Source of the DNA: Streptomyces sp. P3
GTDB taxonomy: Bacteria > Actinomycetota > Actinomycetes > Streptomycetales > Streptomycetaceae
Direction of reading: 5' to 3'
DNA: 64,000 bases
NCBI RefSeq assembly: GCF_003032475.1
Contig: NZ_CP028369.1
Span: forward strand, 6,014,001-6,078,000
Shown here: positions 28,402 to 36,837 of the stretch, piece by piece
Layout of the letters: each line of letters opens with the position of its first letter
How positions within the stretch are numbered: the stretch's first letter is position 1
The notes under the pieces: generated by a model
Databases searched by the model: none
The model's input: only the letters and a program-made list of their open reading frames with translations
What the model was told of the DNA's origin: nothing
Position numbers and translations under genes: made by a program

Positions 28402-28905
28402 GCCTGTTTCGGAACGGGCCGGCGGCTGCTGATCCAGACGAGGATGTCGTCGGCGATGGTGTGCGGTCGGAGGCGCGGTGGTGCTGGCGCGCTCGCCTGT
28501 GGCGGGGGCGGCGCGGTCGATCTCGATGCCGCCCCACGCGCTGACGTTTCTGCGGCTACCTGCGCGAGCACGGCCGCAACGACTACCTGCTGTACACCGA
28601 CGACAAGTCCTCCTACGGCTTCTACGAGTCCCGCGGAATGACCCGCGCCGCCGGCAAGGACATCAAGGCCTACCACAACTGCAAGCCACTGACGCTGAAG
28701 ACCATGCTCTACACCGGAAGCCTCGAGTCCCAGGCTCCTGCAATGCCCCGGTGACAACTGAGACCCGGCATCGACCATCGGGACCGCGTCGGTGTGGACA
28801 CCCCATTGACCAACGTCGACGACCTGACGGCCACACCCAGGCTCGCACCACGCAGCCAACGGGAAGGCCGGGGGTCGGTCACCGCTGACCCACTCCGAAA
28901 CAGGC
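28402..28905. mobile_element. IS-like/MITE-like remnant bounded by 12-bp inverted repeats
   Basis: GCCTGTTTCGGA (28402-28413) and its inverse TCCGAAACAGGC (28894-28905) bound 504 bases; GTGGGTC also occurs close to both ends. Inside there is no transposase that I can recognise, but a 67-codon acetyltransferase fragment is present. The right end abuts the TAG stop codon of the ATPase gene at 28907. Interpretation as a degenerate insertion or a non-autonomous element carrying a captured gene piece is inference. Confidence 0.5.
28554..28754 (+). pseudogene. C-terminal fragment of a GNAT acetyltransferase
   Basis: The frame reads GYLREHGRNDYLLYTDDKSS, then YGFYESRGMTRAAGKDIKAY and ends at TGA. 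The pattern L-L-Y-T-D followed by GFYESRGM is the C-terminal half of a GNAT domain, with no motif A or start codon upstream: the 5' half is missing and replaced by GC-rich non-coding sequence inside the repeat-bounded element. Confidence 0.6.
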
Positions 28906-28906
28906 T

Positions 28907-29356
28907 CTAGCGGGCGGGTGCGTACAGACGTAGGTGGGCGACGACGCGTTTGCCGGTTTCCAGGGCGACGGTCTGCAACTGGTCGCACAGCCGGGTCACC
29001 AGACGCAGGCCGTGTCCGCCGATCCGGCCGGCGTCGTGGGCGCGCAGTTCGGGCGGGCGGGGAGAGCTGTCGCTCACGGTGACGCGCAGCACGGCGGCGT
29101 CCGATGTCACTTCCAGCGCCAGGCCGCCCGGTCCCGGCGCGTGGCGCAGTGCGTTCGTGACCAGTTCGCTGACGACGAGTTGGGCGTCCTGGCTCGGCCG
29201 CTGGTCGGGGTGGTGACCGGCCCGGGCCAGCAGTGTGCGCACCGCCGCGCGGGCGTCGGCGATGGACGCACCAGTCGTGTCCCAGGCGGCGCTGAACAGC
29301 AGGGGCGTCCAGGGCTTGCGTGCGTGCGATGCCCGAGCTTCAAGGGGGGTGGCCAT
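28907..29356 (-). CDS. RsbW-like ATP-binding protein (anti-sigma factor kinase type)
   Basis: 149 aa GHKL/HATPase_c domain. N-box VVSELVTNALRHA (Mg-ATP binding), G1 box SSPRPPELR/GRIGGHGLRLV. Such single-domain serine kinases bind a SigB-type sigma factor and phosphorylate an anti-anti-sigma partner. ATG with GGGAAGAG upstream. Its stop codon TAG lies directly at the edge of the IS-like remnant, so the 3' end may have been reshaped by the insertion. The adjacent paralogue at 29514 is of the same family. Confidence 0.88.
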   Translation of the reverse strand: MATPLEARASHARKPWTPLLFSAAWDTTGASIADARAAVRTLLARAGHHPDQRPSQDAQLVVSELVTNALRHAPGPGGLALEVTSDAAVLRVTVSDSSPRPPELRAHDAGRIGGHGLRLVTRLCDQLQTVALETGKRVVAHLRLYAPAR

Positions 29357-29513
29357 AGAACTCTTCCCGGGGGTCGTCCTCGTCGATTCGGCAGGGGTCG
29401 TTGCGGTCGTGTGATGCGGATACCCGCTGACCTCCCGTTCATGAGGCGCCGTGGGCCCGTGCGCCGCATGACGGCCCGTTCCCGGGTTTCCGCCGGGCCT
29501 CACGCCACGCCGT

Positions 29514-29936
29514 TCACCGCGGAGCCGGCTGAGGCGGCGGCTGAAAGCAGGCGGTGACCTTCTTGCCGCGGGGGCAGTGATAGGCGAGCCAGTCGTCGGC
29601 GAGAGCGTCGACCAGCAGCAGACCGCGCCCCCCGGGAGCCGCCGTGCCGGGGTCGCGCGGCTCGGGAAGCCGGGGGGAGGAGTCGTGCACGGTCACGTGC
29701 AGGCATTCCTCGTCCCAGGTGAGGATCAGCTGCGCCGCGCTGTGGGCGTGCACATGGGCGTTGGTGACCAGCTCGGAAACGGCCAGCACCACGGAATCCA
29801 CCAGGTCGGGCGCGGTCCTCGACCAGGCCAGCGTCTCCAGGTGCGCCCGCGTCCAGTCCCGGGCGGCCTTCGCCCCGCTGTTCAGCGGCAGCGAGCGCGC
29901 CCACCCCACAGCCCTCAGCGATGAGTCCTTCGCCAC
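29514..29936 (-). CDS. RsbW-like ATP-binding protein (anti-sigma factor kinase type)
   Basis: 140 aa GHKL domain: N-box LAVSELVTNAHVHAH, G1 box DSSPRLPEP, G2 GTAAPGGRGLLLVDAL, C-terminal GKKVTACF. Similar to, but clearly diverged from, the neighbouring paralogue at 28907. GTG start with AAGGAGGG 6 bases upstream, a very strong site. Likely partner of a SigB-type sigma factor or of STAS-domain antagonists; specific partner unknown. Confidence 0.9.
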   Translation of the reverse strand: MAKDSSLRAVGWARSLPLNSGAKAARDWTRAHLETLAWSRTAPDLVDSVVLAVSELVTNAHVHAHSAAQLILTWDEECLHVTVHDSSPRLPEPRDPGTAAPGGRGLLLVDALADDWLAYHCPRGKKVTACFQPPPQPAPR

Positions 29937-30058
29937 TGTCCCTCCTTGCGCCAACCGAACGAGCCGTCGTCGGTGTCCCGTCTGCCCAGAAATACCGGAC
30001 CCAAGGTCGCCGCAGGGGAATGCGCCACCGATGCGGGGCGGGGGAGCGCTGCCGCGCC

Positions 30059-30973
30059 TCAGGCCGTGGGACGCGGAACGCCGATCGAGCGGCTTTCCTC
30101 CACGACGCGGTAACCGGCGCTCGTGTACAGGCTCATGGCCACGTCGTTGCCGCCCCACACGGTGAACATCAGCGCGCCGTCACCGGCCGCGAAGGCGGCT
30201 TGTTCGCCTGCCGCCATCGCGGCCCGCCCGAACCCCTTGCCGCGGTGCCGCTCCTGGACGTGCAGCGAGTAGCCGTAGGTGACGCCCGGCAGGTGTCCGT
30301 GCCTCAGCCAGCCGGTGCCGATCCGCTCTCCGGCTGCCTCGAGCACCAGGAAGGCGTGACCGGGCGTCGCCAGGCCCTCGGGAACCAGCTCGGCGAAGTC
30401 ACCGTCCGACTTGTGCACGGCCTCCTCGGGGCTCAGGGCTCCCGCGCGGACGATGTCGGAGACGTAGGCGGATTTCTCGGCGTCGAGCCACCCGGGATAT
30501 TCGGCCGGTGTCATCGGCCGTGCGGTGACGCCGTCCAGCGGTGTCGGCGGGGAGTCGACGCGCCGCGCCCGGAGCTGGCCGCGGAGGCGGTAACCGCCGA
30601 ACAGGTCGCCGGCGGGCTCGGTGAGCCGCACCTCCACCCTGCTCGCGCCGCGCCGCGCGCACCACTCCTCGGCCCATTCCCGGGCAACCCGTTCGTGCCC
30701 CCTGCCCACATGAGGCGTGTCGACGTGGAGATCGCAGATACGGCCCACGCGCGTGTTGCCGGCGTCGGTCACGACCACGGCGACGTGCCCCACCCGGATC
30801 CCGGCGTCAGTGATCCCGGCGACGGTCCAGTCACCGGCATCGGCGCCGGCGTCCGCCAGCATGCGGTCCGCCGCGGCGGCTCCGAGACCGGACGCCGTGT
30901 ACGAGGCGTGTCGCCGCCGCTCGAAGTCGGACTGCCATTGCGCGCTGTCGTCAAGGAGGGTGAATGCTGTCAC
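30059..30973 (-). CDS. GNAT family N-acetyltransferase, tandem-domain
   Basis: 304 aa with a degenerate N-terminal and a complete C-terminal GNAT domain. C-terminal motif A YSLHVQERHRGKGFGRAAMA (R-x-x-G-x-G) and MSLYTSAGYRVVEES are clear; the N-terminal half keeps RICDLHVDTPHVGRGHERVA. The substrate cannot be read. The GTG start lacks a Shine-Dalgarno; a TAGTGT six bases upstream on the minus strand suggests a leaderless transcript. Confidence 0.88.
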   Translation of the reverse strand: MTAFTLLDDSAQWQSDFERRRHASYTASGLGAAAADRMLADAGADAGDWTVAGITDAGIRVGHVAVVVTDAGNTRVGRICDLHVDTPHVGRGHERVAREWAEEWCARRGASRVEVRLTEPAGDLFGGYRLRGQLRARRVDSPPTPLDGVTARPMTPAEYPGWLDAEKSAYVSDIVRAGALSPEEAVHKSDGDFAELVPEGLATPGHAFLVLEAAGERIGTGWLRHGHLPGVTYGYSLHVQERHRGKGFGRAAMAAGEQAAFAAGDGALMFTVWGGNDVAMSLYTSAGYRVVEESRSIGVPRPTA

Positions 30974-31140
30974 GTGAGCACACTAACGGCACGCTCACAA
31001 AGGCGAGTTGCCGCCCCGGGAGTGGCGCCCGGCAAGGAACGTGCGCGCCCCTCGCCGCAGCGTCCGGTGCGCCCTGCGTTGCTGCGCGACGGCGGTCGCG
31101 TCATCACGACCCCGTCTGCGGTCGCCCGGCCGGAGGCGTG

Positions 31141-32859
31141 TCATGTCCGGGTGGGGGCCCGCAGGGCGAGGAGGGCCACGTCGTCGTCGTTCGCGGCGGG
31201 GCGGACCCGGCGGAGCAGCAGGTCGGTGAAGGAGGCCAGAGGGCGGTGGGCGAGGGCGGCGGCGTGCCGGCGCAACCGGTGCAGGCCCTCGTCGAGGGTG
31301 TGGCCGGGTTCCTCGATCAGGCCGTCGGTGTAGAGGAGCAGGGTGGACCCGGGCGGCAGCAGGGCGCCGGCATCGGCACGGGGCCTGCTGACGCCGGTGC
31401 CCAGGAGGATGCCGTGTCCACCCGTGAGGTATGCGGCCAGGCCGTCGTGGCTGATCAACAGAGGTGGCGGGTGGCCGGCGTTGGTCCAGGTCAGTCGCCA
31501 GTGACCGTCGTCGGCAGCTTCGACCCGGGCGAGGATCAGGGTGGCCATCGCGACGTCGGTGATGTGCATGACCGCCTCGTCGAGTCGGGCCACGATCTGG
31601 CTGGGGGGCTCGTGCAGAGCCCACGCGTAGGCGCGGAGCATGTTGCGCACCTGCGCCATGCCCGCCGCCGCCTCCAGGTCGTGACCGACGACGTCGCCGA
31701 CGGCCAGCGCGGTGGCGCCGTCGGAGAGGGAGAAGGCGTCGTACCAGTCGCCCCCCACCTGCGAGGCGTCGGGCGCGGGCAGGTAGCGGACCGTCATCTG
31801 CAGGCCCGGCACGCGCGGCATCTGGGGCAGCAGGTGGTTCTGCATGGTCTCGGCGACCTTGCGCTGGCGCTGGTAGAGGCGCGCGTTGTCCAGGGCGAGG
31901 CCGGTACGGCGGGCGATGTCCTCGAGCAGTGGGAGATCCGTGGTGTGGAATTCCCCGGGCTGCTTGGCGCGGCCCAGGGTCAGCGCTCCGAGGACCGCGC
32001 GTGTGCTGCGGATGGGTGCGATGGCCACGGAGTGCACGCCGGTGGCCTCGAATAGACGGCGCTGCTCGACTGCGATGCCGGAATCCGGCGGCTCCTGGTA
32101 GGTCTGCGGGCCGGCCAGCGTCGCTGCGACCCCGCGCAGCGCCCGGGACAGGGGCATCGGGGACTCCTCGGGGACCGGTGGCATCGGTCCCTGGAGTTCC
32201 TCGTGGCGCACCAGCTCACCGCCGTCCGCCTCAACGACGACGGTGCGCCACACCTCGTCGCGCTCGGTGATGAGGTCGACGACGGCCCAGTCCGCCAGCC
32301 GCGGCAGCACCAGGGAAACCAGCCGGCGCAGTGCCTCCTCGACGTCGAGGGTGGACGTCAGCTGCGTGGTCGTCGCGGCCAGCAGCGCGAGGCGTTCGAT
32401 CTCCGGCAGCAGCGTGGGCGCCTGCTCGGGCCGGGCGGCCTCCCCGGGATGAGGGGCGTGGAAGAGGACGAGCGTGGTGTTCTCGTGGCCTGCGAAGTCG
32501 TACGGGGTTATCAGCCACGAGATGGCCAGCAGGGAGCCGTCCCCGCGTGCGAAGTAGTCCTCCGGGGCCTGCTCGGTGCGACCGGCGTGGAACGCCTGGC
32601 GCATGTTGCACTGGCTTCGCGGCAGGGGTTGGCCGTGGGCGTCCCGGTGCAGCAGGTCGTGCGCGTCGTGGCCGACCAGATCCGCGGCGGGCCGCTTCAG
32701 CAGCTCCTCGGTGAGTGCGTTGACGGCGAGGATGCGGCCCTGCTCGTCGACGACGTAGGCACCGGTCCCGATGGCGTCGAGTCCCCCGGCCGGCGCGGTG
32801 GCAGGCGCGGCCAGGGGCCCCCTCGCGCGGCTCTCCTCCTGCTCCGGTTCTGCTGCCAT
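31141..32859 (-). CDS. PAS-GAF-SpoIIE (PP2C) phosphatase
   Basis: 572 aa. PAS at about 25-130 (GAYVVDEQGRILAVNALTEE), GAF at 165-320 (TLDVEEALRRLVSLVLPRLADW), linker helix LYQRQRKVAETMQNHLLP, then the PP2C domain with metal-binding aspartates in QVGGDWYDAF, AVGDVVGHD and the C-terminal AANDDDVALLALR. Family role: dephosphorylation of anti-anti-sigma (STAS) proteins in response to a small-molecule or redox signal, releasing stress sigma factors. Lies in a region with a SigB-type sigma gene and two RsbW-like kinases. Separate from the truncated homologue at the start of the window. Confidence 0.93.
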   Translation of the reverse strand: MAAEPEQEESRARGPLAAPATAPAGGLDAIGTGAYVVDEQGRILAVNALTEELLKRPAADLVGHDAHDLLHRDAHGQPLPRSQCNMRQAFHAGRTEQAPEDYFARGDGSLLAISWLITPYDFAGHENTTLVLFHAPHPGEAARPEQAPTLLPEIERLALLAATTTQLTSTLDVEEALRRLVSLVLPRLADWAVVDLITERDEVWRTVVVEADGGELVRHEELQGPMPPVPEESPMPLSRALRGVAATLAGPQTYQEPPDSGIAVEQRRLFEATGVHSVAIAPIRSTRAVLGALTLGRAKQPGEFHTTDLPLLEDIARRTGLALDNARLYQRQRKVAETMQNHLLPQMPRVPGLQMTVRYLPAPDASQVGGDWYDAFSLSDGATALAVGDVVGHDLEAAAGMAQVRNMLRAYAWALHEPPSQIVARLDEAVMHITDVAMATLILARVEAADDGHWRLTWTNAGHPPPLLISHDGLAAYLTGGHGILLGTGVSRPRADAGALLPPGSTLLLYTDGLIEEPGHTLDEGLHRLRRHAAALAHRPLASFTDLLLRRVRPAANDDDVALLALRAPTRT

Positions 32860-33059
32860 GCCCAGATCTCCTCAGCTCACTGCCGGCACGCCCGCTCGAC
32901 GGCATCCGATTCCCGACTGCCCCGGCAGCTCGAAACGAAGCCGCCGCGCGGAGCGGCTCTCCCCGTCGCACAGGGACGCGTCACCGGCCCAGGGAACGCC
33001 GGGAGCGTTCCCAGGGCCGGCTGGGTGCTGGGCTCGAGTGCCTCGCCGGCGGCCCGGAC

Positions 33060-33228
33060 GGTGGCCTGGACGCCGCGTGCGGGCACGCGGCGGATGCCGC
33101 CGTGCACCGAGTCGGTCACGTAGAGCATGCCGCCTCGCTGGGTGAGGGCGAAGCCGTTGGGCAGGCCGTCGGCGGGGAGTGCGGCGATGCGGCGCGGGCG
33201 GCTGCCCGGGCGGACGGCCCGGACGCTG
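33060..33228 (-). pseudogene. Remnant of an SMP-30/gluconolactonase-like protein
   Basis: The minus-strand frame reads RRIAALPADGLPNGFALTQR, then MLYVTDSVHGGIRRVPARG, the beta-propeller strand pattern of SMP-30/gluconolactonase or NHL-type proteins. Both ends are missing: the upstream side is cut at about 33230 where an AraC-type fragment on the opposite strand begins, and downstream the frame drifts into non-homologous sequence. No Shine-Dalgarno or full domain. Confidence 0.65.
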
Positions 33229-33230
33229 GT

Positions 33231-33472
33231 GCTACACCGTCAAGACCCTCACCCGTGCCTGCACCGCAGCCACCGGACAGCCCGTCAAACAGGTCATCGA
33301 CGGCCGCGTCGCGCTGGAGGCGCAACGCCTGCTCGCCCACACCGACGAACCGGTGGCGAGGATCGCCCGCCGCCTCGGCTTCCCCGAACCCACCGACTTC
33401 GGCAAGTTCTTCACCCGCCACACCGGCGTCACGCCCGGCGCTTTCCGGCAGGCGCACCAGCACCGGCAGTGA
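33231..33472 (+). pseudogene. C-terminal fragment of an AraC family regulator
   Basis: The frame YTVKTLTRACTAATGQPVKQ, then VARIARRLGFPEPTDFGKFF and TRHTGVTPGAFRQ is the second half of an AraC/XylS DNA-binding domain, with intact stop. The first helix-turn-helix and the whole sensor domain are absent, and the upstream sequence belongs to a decayed SMP-30-like gene on the other strand. Expression is unlikely. Confidence 0.75.
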
Positions 33473-33590
33473 GCCGGTCCGCTCCGGGGCCGGGGCCGGG
33501 GTGGCGCGCGGCGACGGCCCCGAGGCCGCCGAGACGGCAGGCGGCGACGGCCCTGAGGCCGCCGCCGCGTGTCCGGTGCGCAGGAGCGGG

Positions 33591-34937
33591 TCAGCGCTTG
33601 GTGTAGATGAAGCCGAGCTTGTCGATCTCGCCCCCGGCGCGGCCGTGGAACCCGGCGAGCTGCCATCCCGACGGCGCGGTGCGCGTCACGCAGTCGGACG
33701 TGGTGGTACCGCCGGACAGGCTGCGGCCGAGGTTGGTGATGAACTTGGCGGAGAAGACGCGCGTGAGACCGTCCTTCCGGCCCTGGCACAGCTGGGCGGA
33801 GGTGACGTACTCACCGCTGCCCAGAGTCAGGGTCGACACCGTGCCGCCAGTGCCGCCGTGGGCGAGCACCTTGCCGCCCGCGAGGGTGAGAGCGACGCCG
33901 TCGACGCGGGAGCCGCTGCGCAGCGAGAGGCTGACGGGGCTCGCGCCGGCCGGTACGGCGTCGATGTCGTTGTAGTAGTCGCCGTGCGGTCCGCCGAACT
34001 GGTCGCTGAGCTGGAAGTCCGGGTTGCGCGACCAGGAGAAGCCGACGGCGACGGGGTCGTGGTCGGACAGCATGAGTCCGTCGCCGGTGAGGAACTTGGT
34101 GTGCTCGTTGTTGTAGGACGTGGCGTTGAGCGTGACCAGTCCGCTGCCGCGGTAGAGGACCTTGTCGACGACCTCGCAGGTGTTGGGCACGGTGGGGCCG
34201 CTCTGGTCGCAGACCAGGGCGTCGCTGCCCTTGGCGGGCGGGGTGCCGCCGCGGACCAGTTTCACCCAGGCGTCGGTGAGTCCGTTTTCGGCGGCGAACT
34301 CGGCGATGGTGTCGCCGGATCGGGTGTAGCGGGTGTTGGTGTCGCCCATGACGACGACGGCGTTGCCGGCGGAGTGGGTCTTGATGAAGGCCGTCAGCTG
34401 GGCGAGGTTGTCGGCGCGTGAGGCGAGGTCGCCGTCGTTGGTCCCGGCGTTGGTGTGCAGGTTGTAGAAGTCGACGTAGACGCCCTCGGCGAGCCGTTCG
34501 CGTACGAAGGTGAAGCCCTTCGGGGTCAGGCAGTCACCGGAGTCGACCTGGCAGGAGTTCCAGCGCACCCGCTCGAAGTCGTCGGTGTCGTAGGGGAGTT
34601 TGGAGAGAGTGTTGAGGCCGCTGCCGATGCCGGCGCCGCCGCTGGTGGGGGTGCGGTAGGCGTGCGCGGTGTCGGCTGCGTAGAGGTAGGAGTGGTAGTT
34701 GAAGTCCTCCTCGACGTGCACGATGTCGTAGGGCGCGATGCGCTGTCCGATGGCCGTGGTGCTGGTGTCGCGGGGCGTGGAGGCGCTGGAGATGATCGCC
34801 GGCAGGCCCGCGACGTTATAGGTGAGGGTGCTGAAGGAGCCGGATGCCGGATCCGCAGCGGCGGCGGGGGTCGCGGTCGCGGCGAATCCGCCGCAGGTGA
34901 TGGCCGCGGCCGTGAGGCAGGTGAGAAGACGGCGCAT
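33591..34937 (-). CDS. Secreted EEP-family phosphodiesterase with jacalin-like C-terminal domain
   Basis: 448 aa. Signal peptide MRRLLTCLTAAAITCGGFAA ending near ATPAAAA. Endonuclease/exonuclease/phosphatase domain at about 35-300 with LTYNVAGLP, VHVEEDFNYHSYL, NLHTNAG, VVVMGDTNTRY and MLSDHDPV, the full set of catalytic motifs seen in DNase I/sphingomyelinase-like enzymes. The C-terminal 140 residues (SDQFGGPHGDYYNDID, GWQLAGFHGRAGGEIDKLGF) match a jacalin-type lectin fold, suggesting glycan or membrane attachment. Substrate (sphingolipid, nucleic acid or inositol phosphate) is unresolved. AGGAG before the ATG. Confidence 0.88.
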   Translation of the reverse strand: MRRLLTCLTAAAITCGGFAATATPAAAADPASGSFSTLTYNVAGLPAIISSASTPRDTSTTAIGQRIAPYDIVHVEEDFNYHSYLYAADTAHAYRTPTSGGAGIGSGLNTLSKLPYDTDDFERVRWNSCQVDSGDCLTPKGFTFVRERLAEGVYVDFYNLHTNAGTNDGDLASRADNLAQLTAFIKTHSAGNAVVVMGDTNTRYTRSGDTIAEFAAENGLTDAWVKLVRGGTPPAKGSDALVCDQSGPTVPNTCEVVDKVLYRGSGLVTLNATSYNNEHTKFLTGDGLMLSDHDPVAVGFSWSRNPDFQLSDQFGGPHGDYYNDIDAVPAGASPVSLSLRSGSRVDGVALTLAGGKVLAHGGTGGTVSTLTLGSGEYVTSAQLCQGRKDGLTRVFSAKFITNLGRSLSGGTTTSDCVTRTAPSGWQLAGFHGRAGGEIDKLGFIYTKR

Positions 34938-35305
34938 GAAGTGGAACTCCTGTGAGTGGGGAGGGGCAGCGGGAACTTACCGCTGGTAACCCGCTTCTGT
35001 CGTCGCCTCTGTCGAGGGAGATCAAAACTTGACCGCGTGGTCTGGTCCATGGGGCGGGCTGTGGCTTGCCGCATGGTGGCGGTCGGGTGAACCTCTCGAC
35101 AGGCGTCCGGACGGGCGTATGTTCGGCGGCCGTTTGACCCGAAGCTCCTGGTGAGGTCCTGGGTGGCGGCCAGTGGGCGGGTGGGTGGCGGAAGGGTGGG
35201 GCGAGATGCTCGTGTGATCCCCGGAATATCTGACGAGTCAGGTATTGTTGATCGGGTGAACCGCTCGCACCAGGCGGGCGCCACACCTTTCTGTCGAGGT
35301 CCTCG
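34938..35305. other. Divergent intergenic region
   Basis: No coding frame is convincing. It holds the promoter of the secreted EEP gene on one side and, on the other, the 22-bp palindrome at 35225 and the leader of the DsbA-MBL-SnoaL operon. Confidence 0.5.
35225..35246. promoter_or_regulatory. 22-bp near-perfect palindrome upstream of the DsbA operon
   Basis: AATATCTGAC-GA-GTCAGGTATT has 10-base arms with one mismatch, AT-rich ends and a central CTGAC/GTCAG, 60 bases before the ATG. It has the form of a dimeric repressor site; no regulator gene adjoins it, so the regulator is elsewhere. Confidence 0.65.
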
Positions 35306-35932
35306 ATGAAGCTGATCTACGTTTTCGACGCCTACTGCGGTTGGTCGCACGGCTTTTCCCCGACGCTCCGCGAGGTGGCCTCCCGGCATCCGGAGCTCGC
35401 CGTCGAGGTGGTCTCCGGAGGCCTGTTCACCGGTTCGCGCCGGGTACCGATCCGTGAGTTCGGGTACGTCCAGGGCGCCAACGCCACGATCGCCGAGCTG
35501 ACCGGTGTCGTGTTCGGTGAGGCGTACGAGAAGCTGATCGCCGACGGCTCGTTCGTGATGGACTCCGAGGCCGCCGCCCGAGGGCTCGCCGCCCTGCGGC
35601 AGGCCGCTCCCACGCGGGCGGCGGAACTGGCCATGGCGCTGCAGCACGCCTTCTACGTCGACGGCCTCAGCCTCTCCGAGCCGGAGACCTACCGCATGGT
35701 CGCCGAGCAGGCAGGCCTGAATGCGGCGGATGCCGCCGCCGCCTTCGAAGCGCCCGGGACGCGGACGGCGGCCGAAACGGACTTCGTACGCGCCGCCGGG
35801 CTGGGCGTCGACGGCTTCCCCACTCTCCTCGCCGTCGACGGGGAGCGCACGACCGCGCTGGCCCGAGGCCGAGCCACCGCCGACGACGTGGAGCGACGCC
35901 TCGCGGCGTTCTCCGCCGCCCGCCCCTCCTGA
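35306..35932 (+). CDS. DsbA family thioredoxin-fold protein
   Basis: 208 aa, DSBA-like fold with inserted helical domain. The active site is Cys11-Gly-Trp-Ser (YVFDAYCGWSHGF), keeping only the N-terminal cysteine, as in many FrnE/DsbA-like cytosolic proteins and glutathione transferase kappa relatives. The conserved cis-proline loop is GVDGFPTLLAVDG. No signal peptide, so it acts in the cytosol; a single-Cys site argues against classic dithiol oxidase activity. GAGG five bases or more before the ATG. First gene of a three-gene run. Confidence 0.88.
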   Translation: MKLIYVFDAYCGWSHGFSPTLREVASRHPELAVEVVSGGLFTGSRRVPIREFGYVQGANATIAELTGVVFGEAYEKLIADGSFVMDSEAAARGLAALRQAAPTRAAELAMALQHAFYVDGLSLSEPETYRMVAEQAGLNAADAAAAFEAPGTRTAAETDFVRAAGLGVDGFPTLLAVDGERTTALARGRATADDVERRLAAFSAARPS

Positions 35933-36029
35933 CCGTCCCTCCTCGACCGTCCTCCCGTCCTCGACGGCCGTCCCTTCCCCTTCCCCGACGACTGCCCCGT
36001 CCCTGATCACCCCCCCCGAAGGAACCGCC

Positions 36030-36836
36030 ATGAGCACGCTCAACTTCAAGATCCTCGACCTGGACTTCCCCGCCGGCAGCAAGAACAAGACCGCCACCCT
36101 CGTCACAGGCGAGACCGAGGCGCTGCTGGTCGACGCCGCCTTCACCCGCGCCGACGGGCACCGCCTGGCCGCCGGGATCCTCGACTCCGGCAAGCAGTTG
36201 ACCACCGTCTTCGTCAGCCACGCCGACCCCGACTTCTACTTCGGCGCAGAGGTTCTTGCCGACGCCTTCCCGGACGCGACGTTCGTCGCCACCCCGCTCG
36301 TCATCGAGCACATCCAGCACTCCTACGAGGGCAAGCTCAAGGCGTGGGCGGCGCTCGGCCCCAACCTGCCCACCCGCCTGGTGGACCTCGAGCCCCTCAC
36401 CGGGGACCTCACCCTGGAAGGCCACACCTTCGAACTCAAGGGCGGCCCGGCCGCGTTGCCGGACCGCCACTACCTGTGGCAGGCCGAGCACCGTGCCCTG
36501 CTCGGCGGCGTCCTGCTCTTCCAGCAGGAGCACGTCTGGGTCGCCGACACTCCCACCCCCGAAGACCGCGCCGCGTGGATCGACCTGCTCGGCGAGATGG
36601 CCGCCCTGAACCCGGAACTGGTCGTCCCCGGTCACCGCCTGCCCGGCGCGGCGGCGGACGCGACCGCCATCACCGCGACCCGCGACTACCTGCTCGCCTT
36701 CGAGGAGGAGCTCGGCAAGGCCGCCGACGGCGCCGCCCTGACCGAGGCGCTGGTCAAGCGCTACCCGGACAACGGGATGCTGATTGCCGCGCAGATCGGC
36801 GCGAAGGTCGCCAAGGGCGAAATGAAGTGGGGCTGA
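36030..36836 (+). CDS. MBL-fold metallo-hydrolase
   Basis: 268 aa. A metallo-beta-lactamase fold with VFVSHADPDFYFG at the position of the HxHxDH metal motif: the first His and the Asp are kept but the second His is replaced by Asp (SHADPD), as in related uncharacterised hydrolases. VVPGHRLPG supplies a further ligand. ATG with GAAGGAA upstream, 97 bases after the DsbA-like gene; the next start lies one base after its stop, so the three genes likely form an operon. Substrate unknown. Confidence 0.88.
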   Translation: MSTLNFKILDLDFPAGSKNKTATLVTGETEALLVDAAFTRADGHRLAAGILDSGKQLTTVFVSHADPDFYFGAEVLADAFPDATFVATPLVIEHIQHSYEGKLKAWAALGPNLPTRLVDLEPLTGDLTLEGHTFELKGGPAALPDRHYLWQAEHRALLGGVLLFQQEHVWVADTPTPEDRAAWIDLLGEMAALNPELVVPGHRLPGAAADATAITATRDYLLAFEEELGKAADGAALTEALVKRYPDNGMLIAAQIGAKVAKGEMKWG

Positions 36837-36837
36837 C

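Noticed and set aside
28402..28905. Active insertion sequence
   Set aside because: No transposase frame or DDE motif could be recognised; called only a remnant or non-autonomous element.
27357..28988. Long minus-strand frame opposite the sigma factor
   Set aside because: High-GC shadow; the plus-strand frame has complete sigma regions 2-4.
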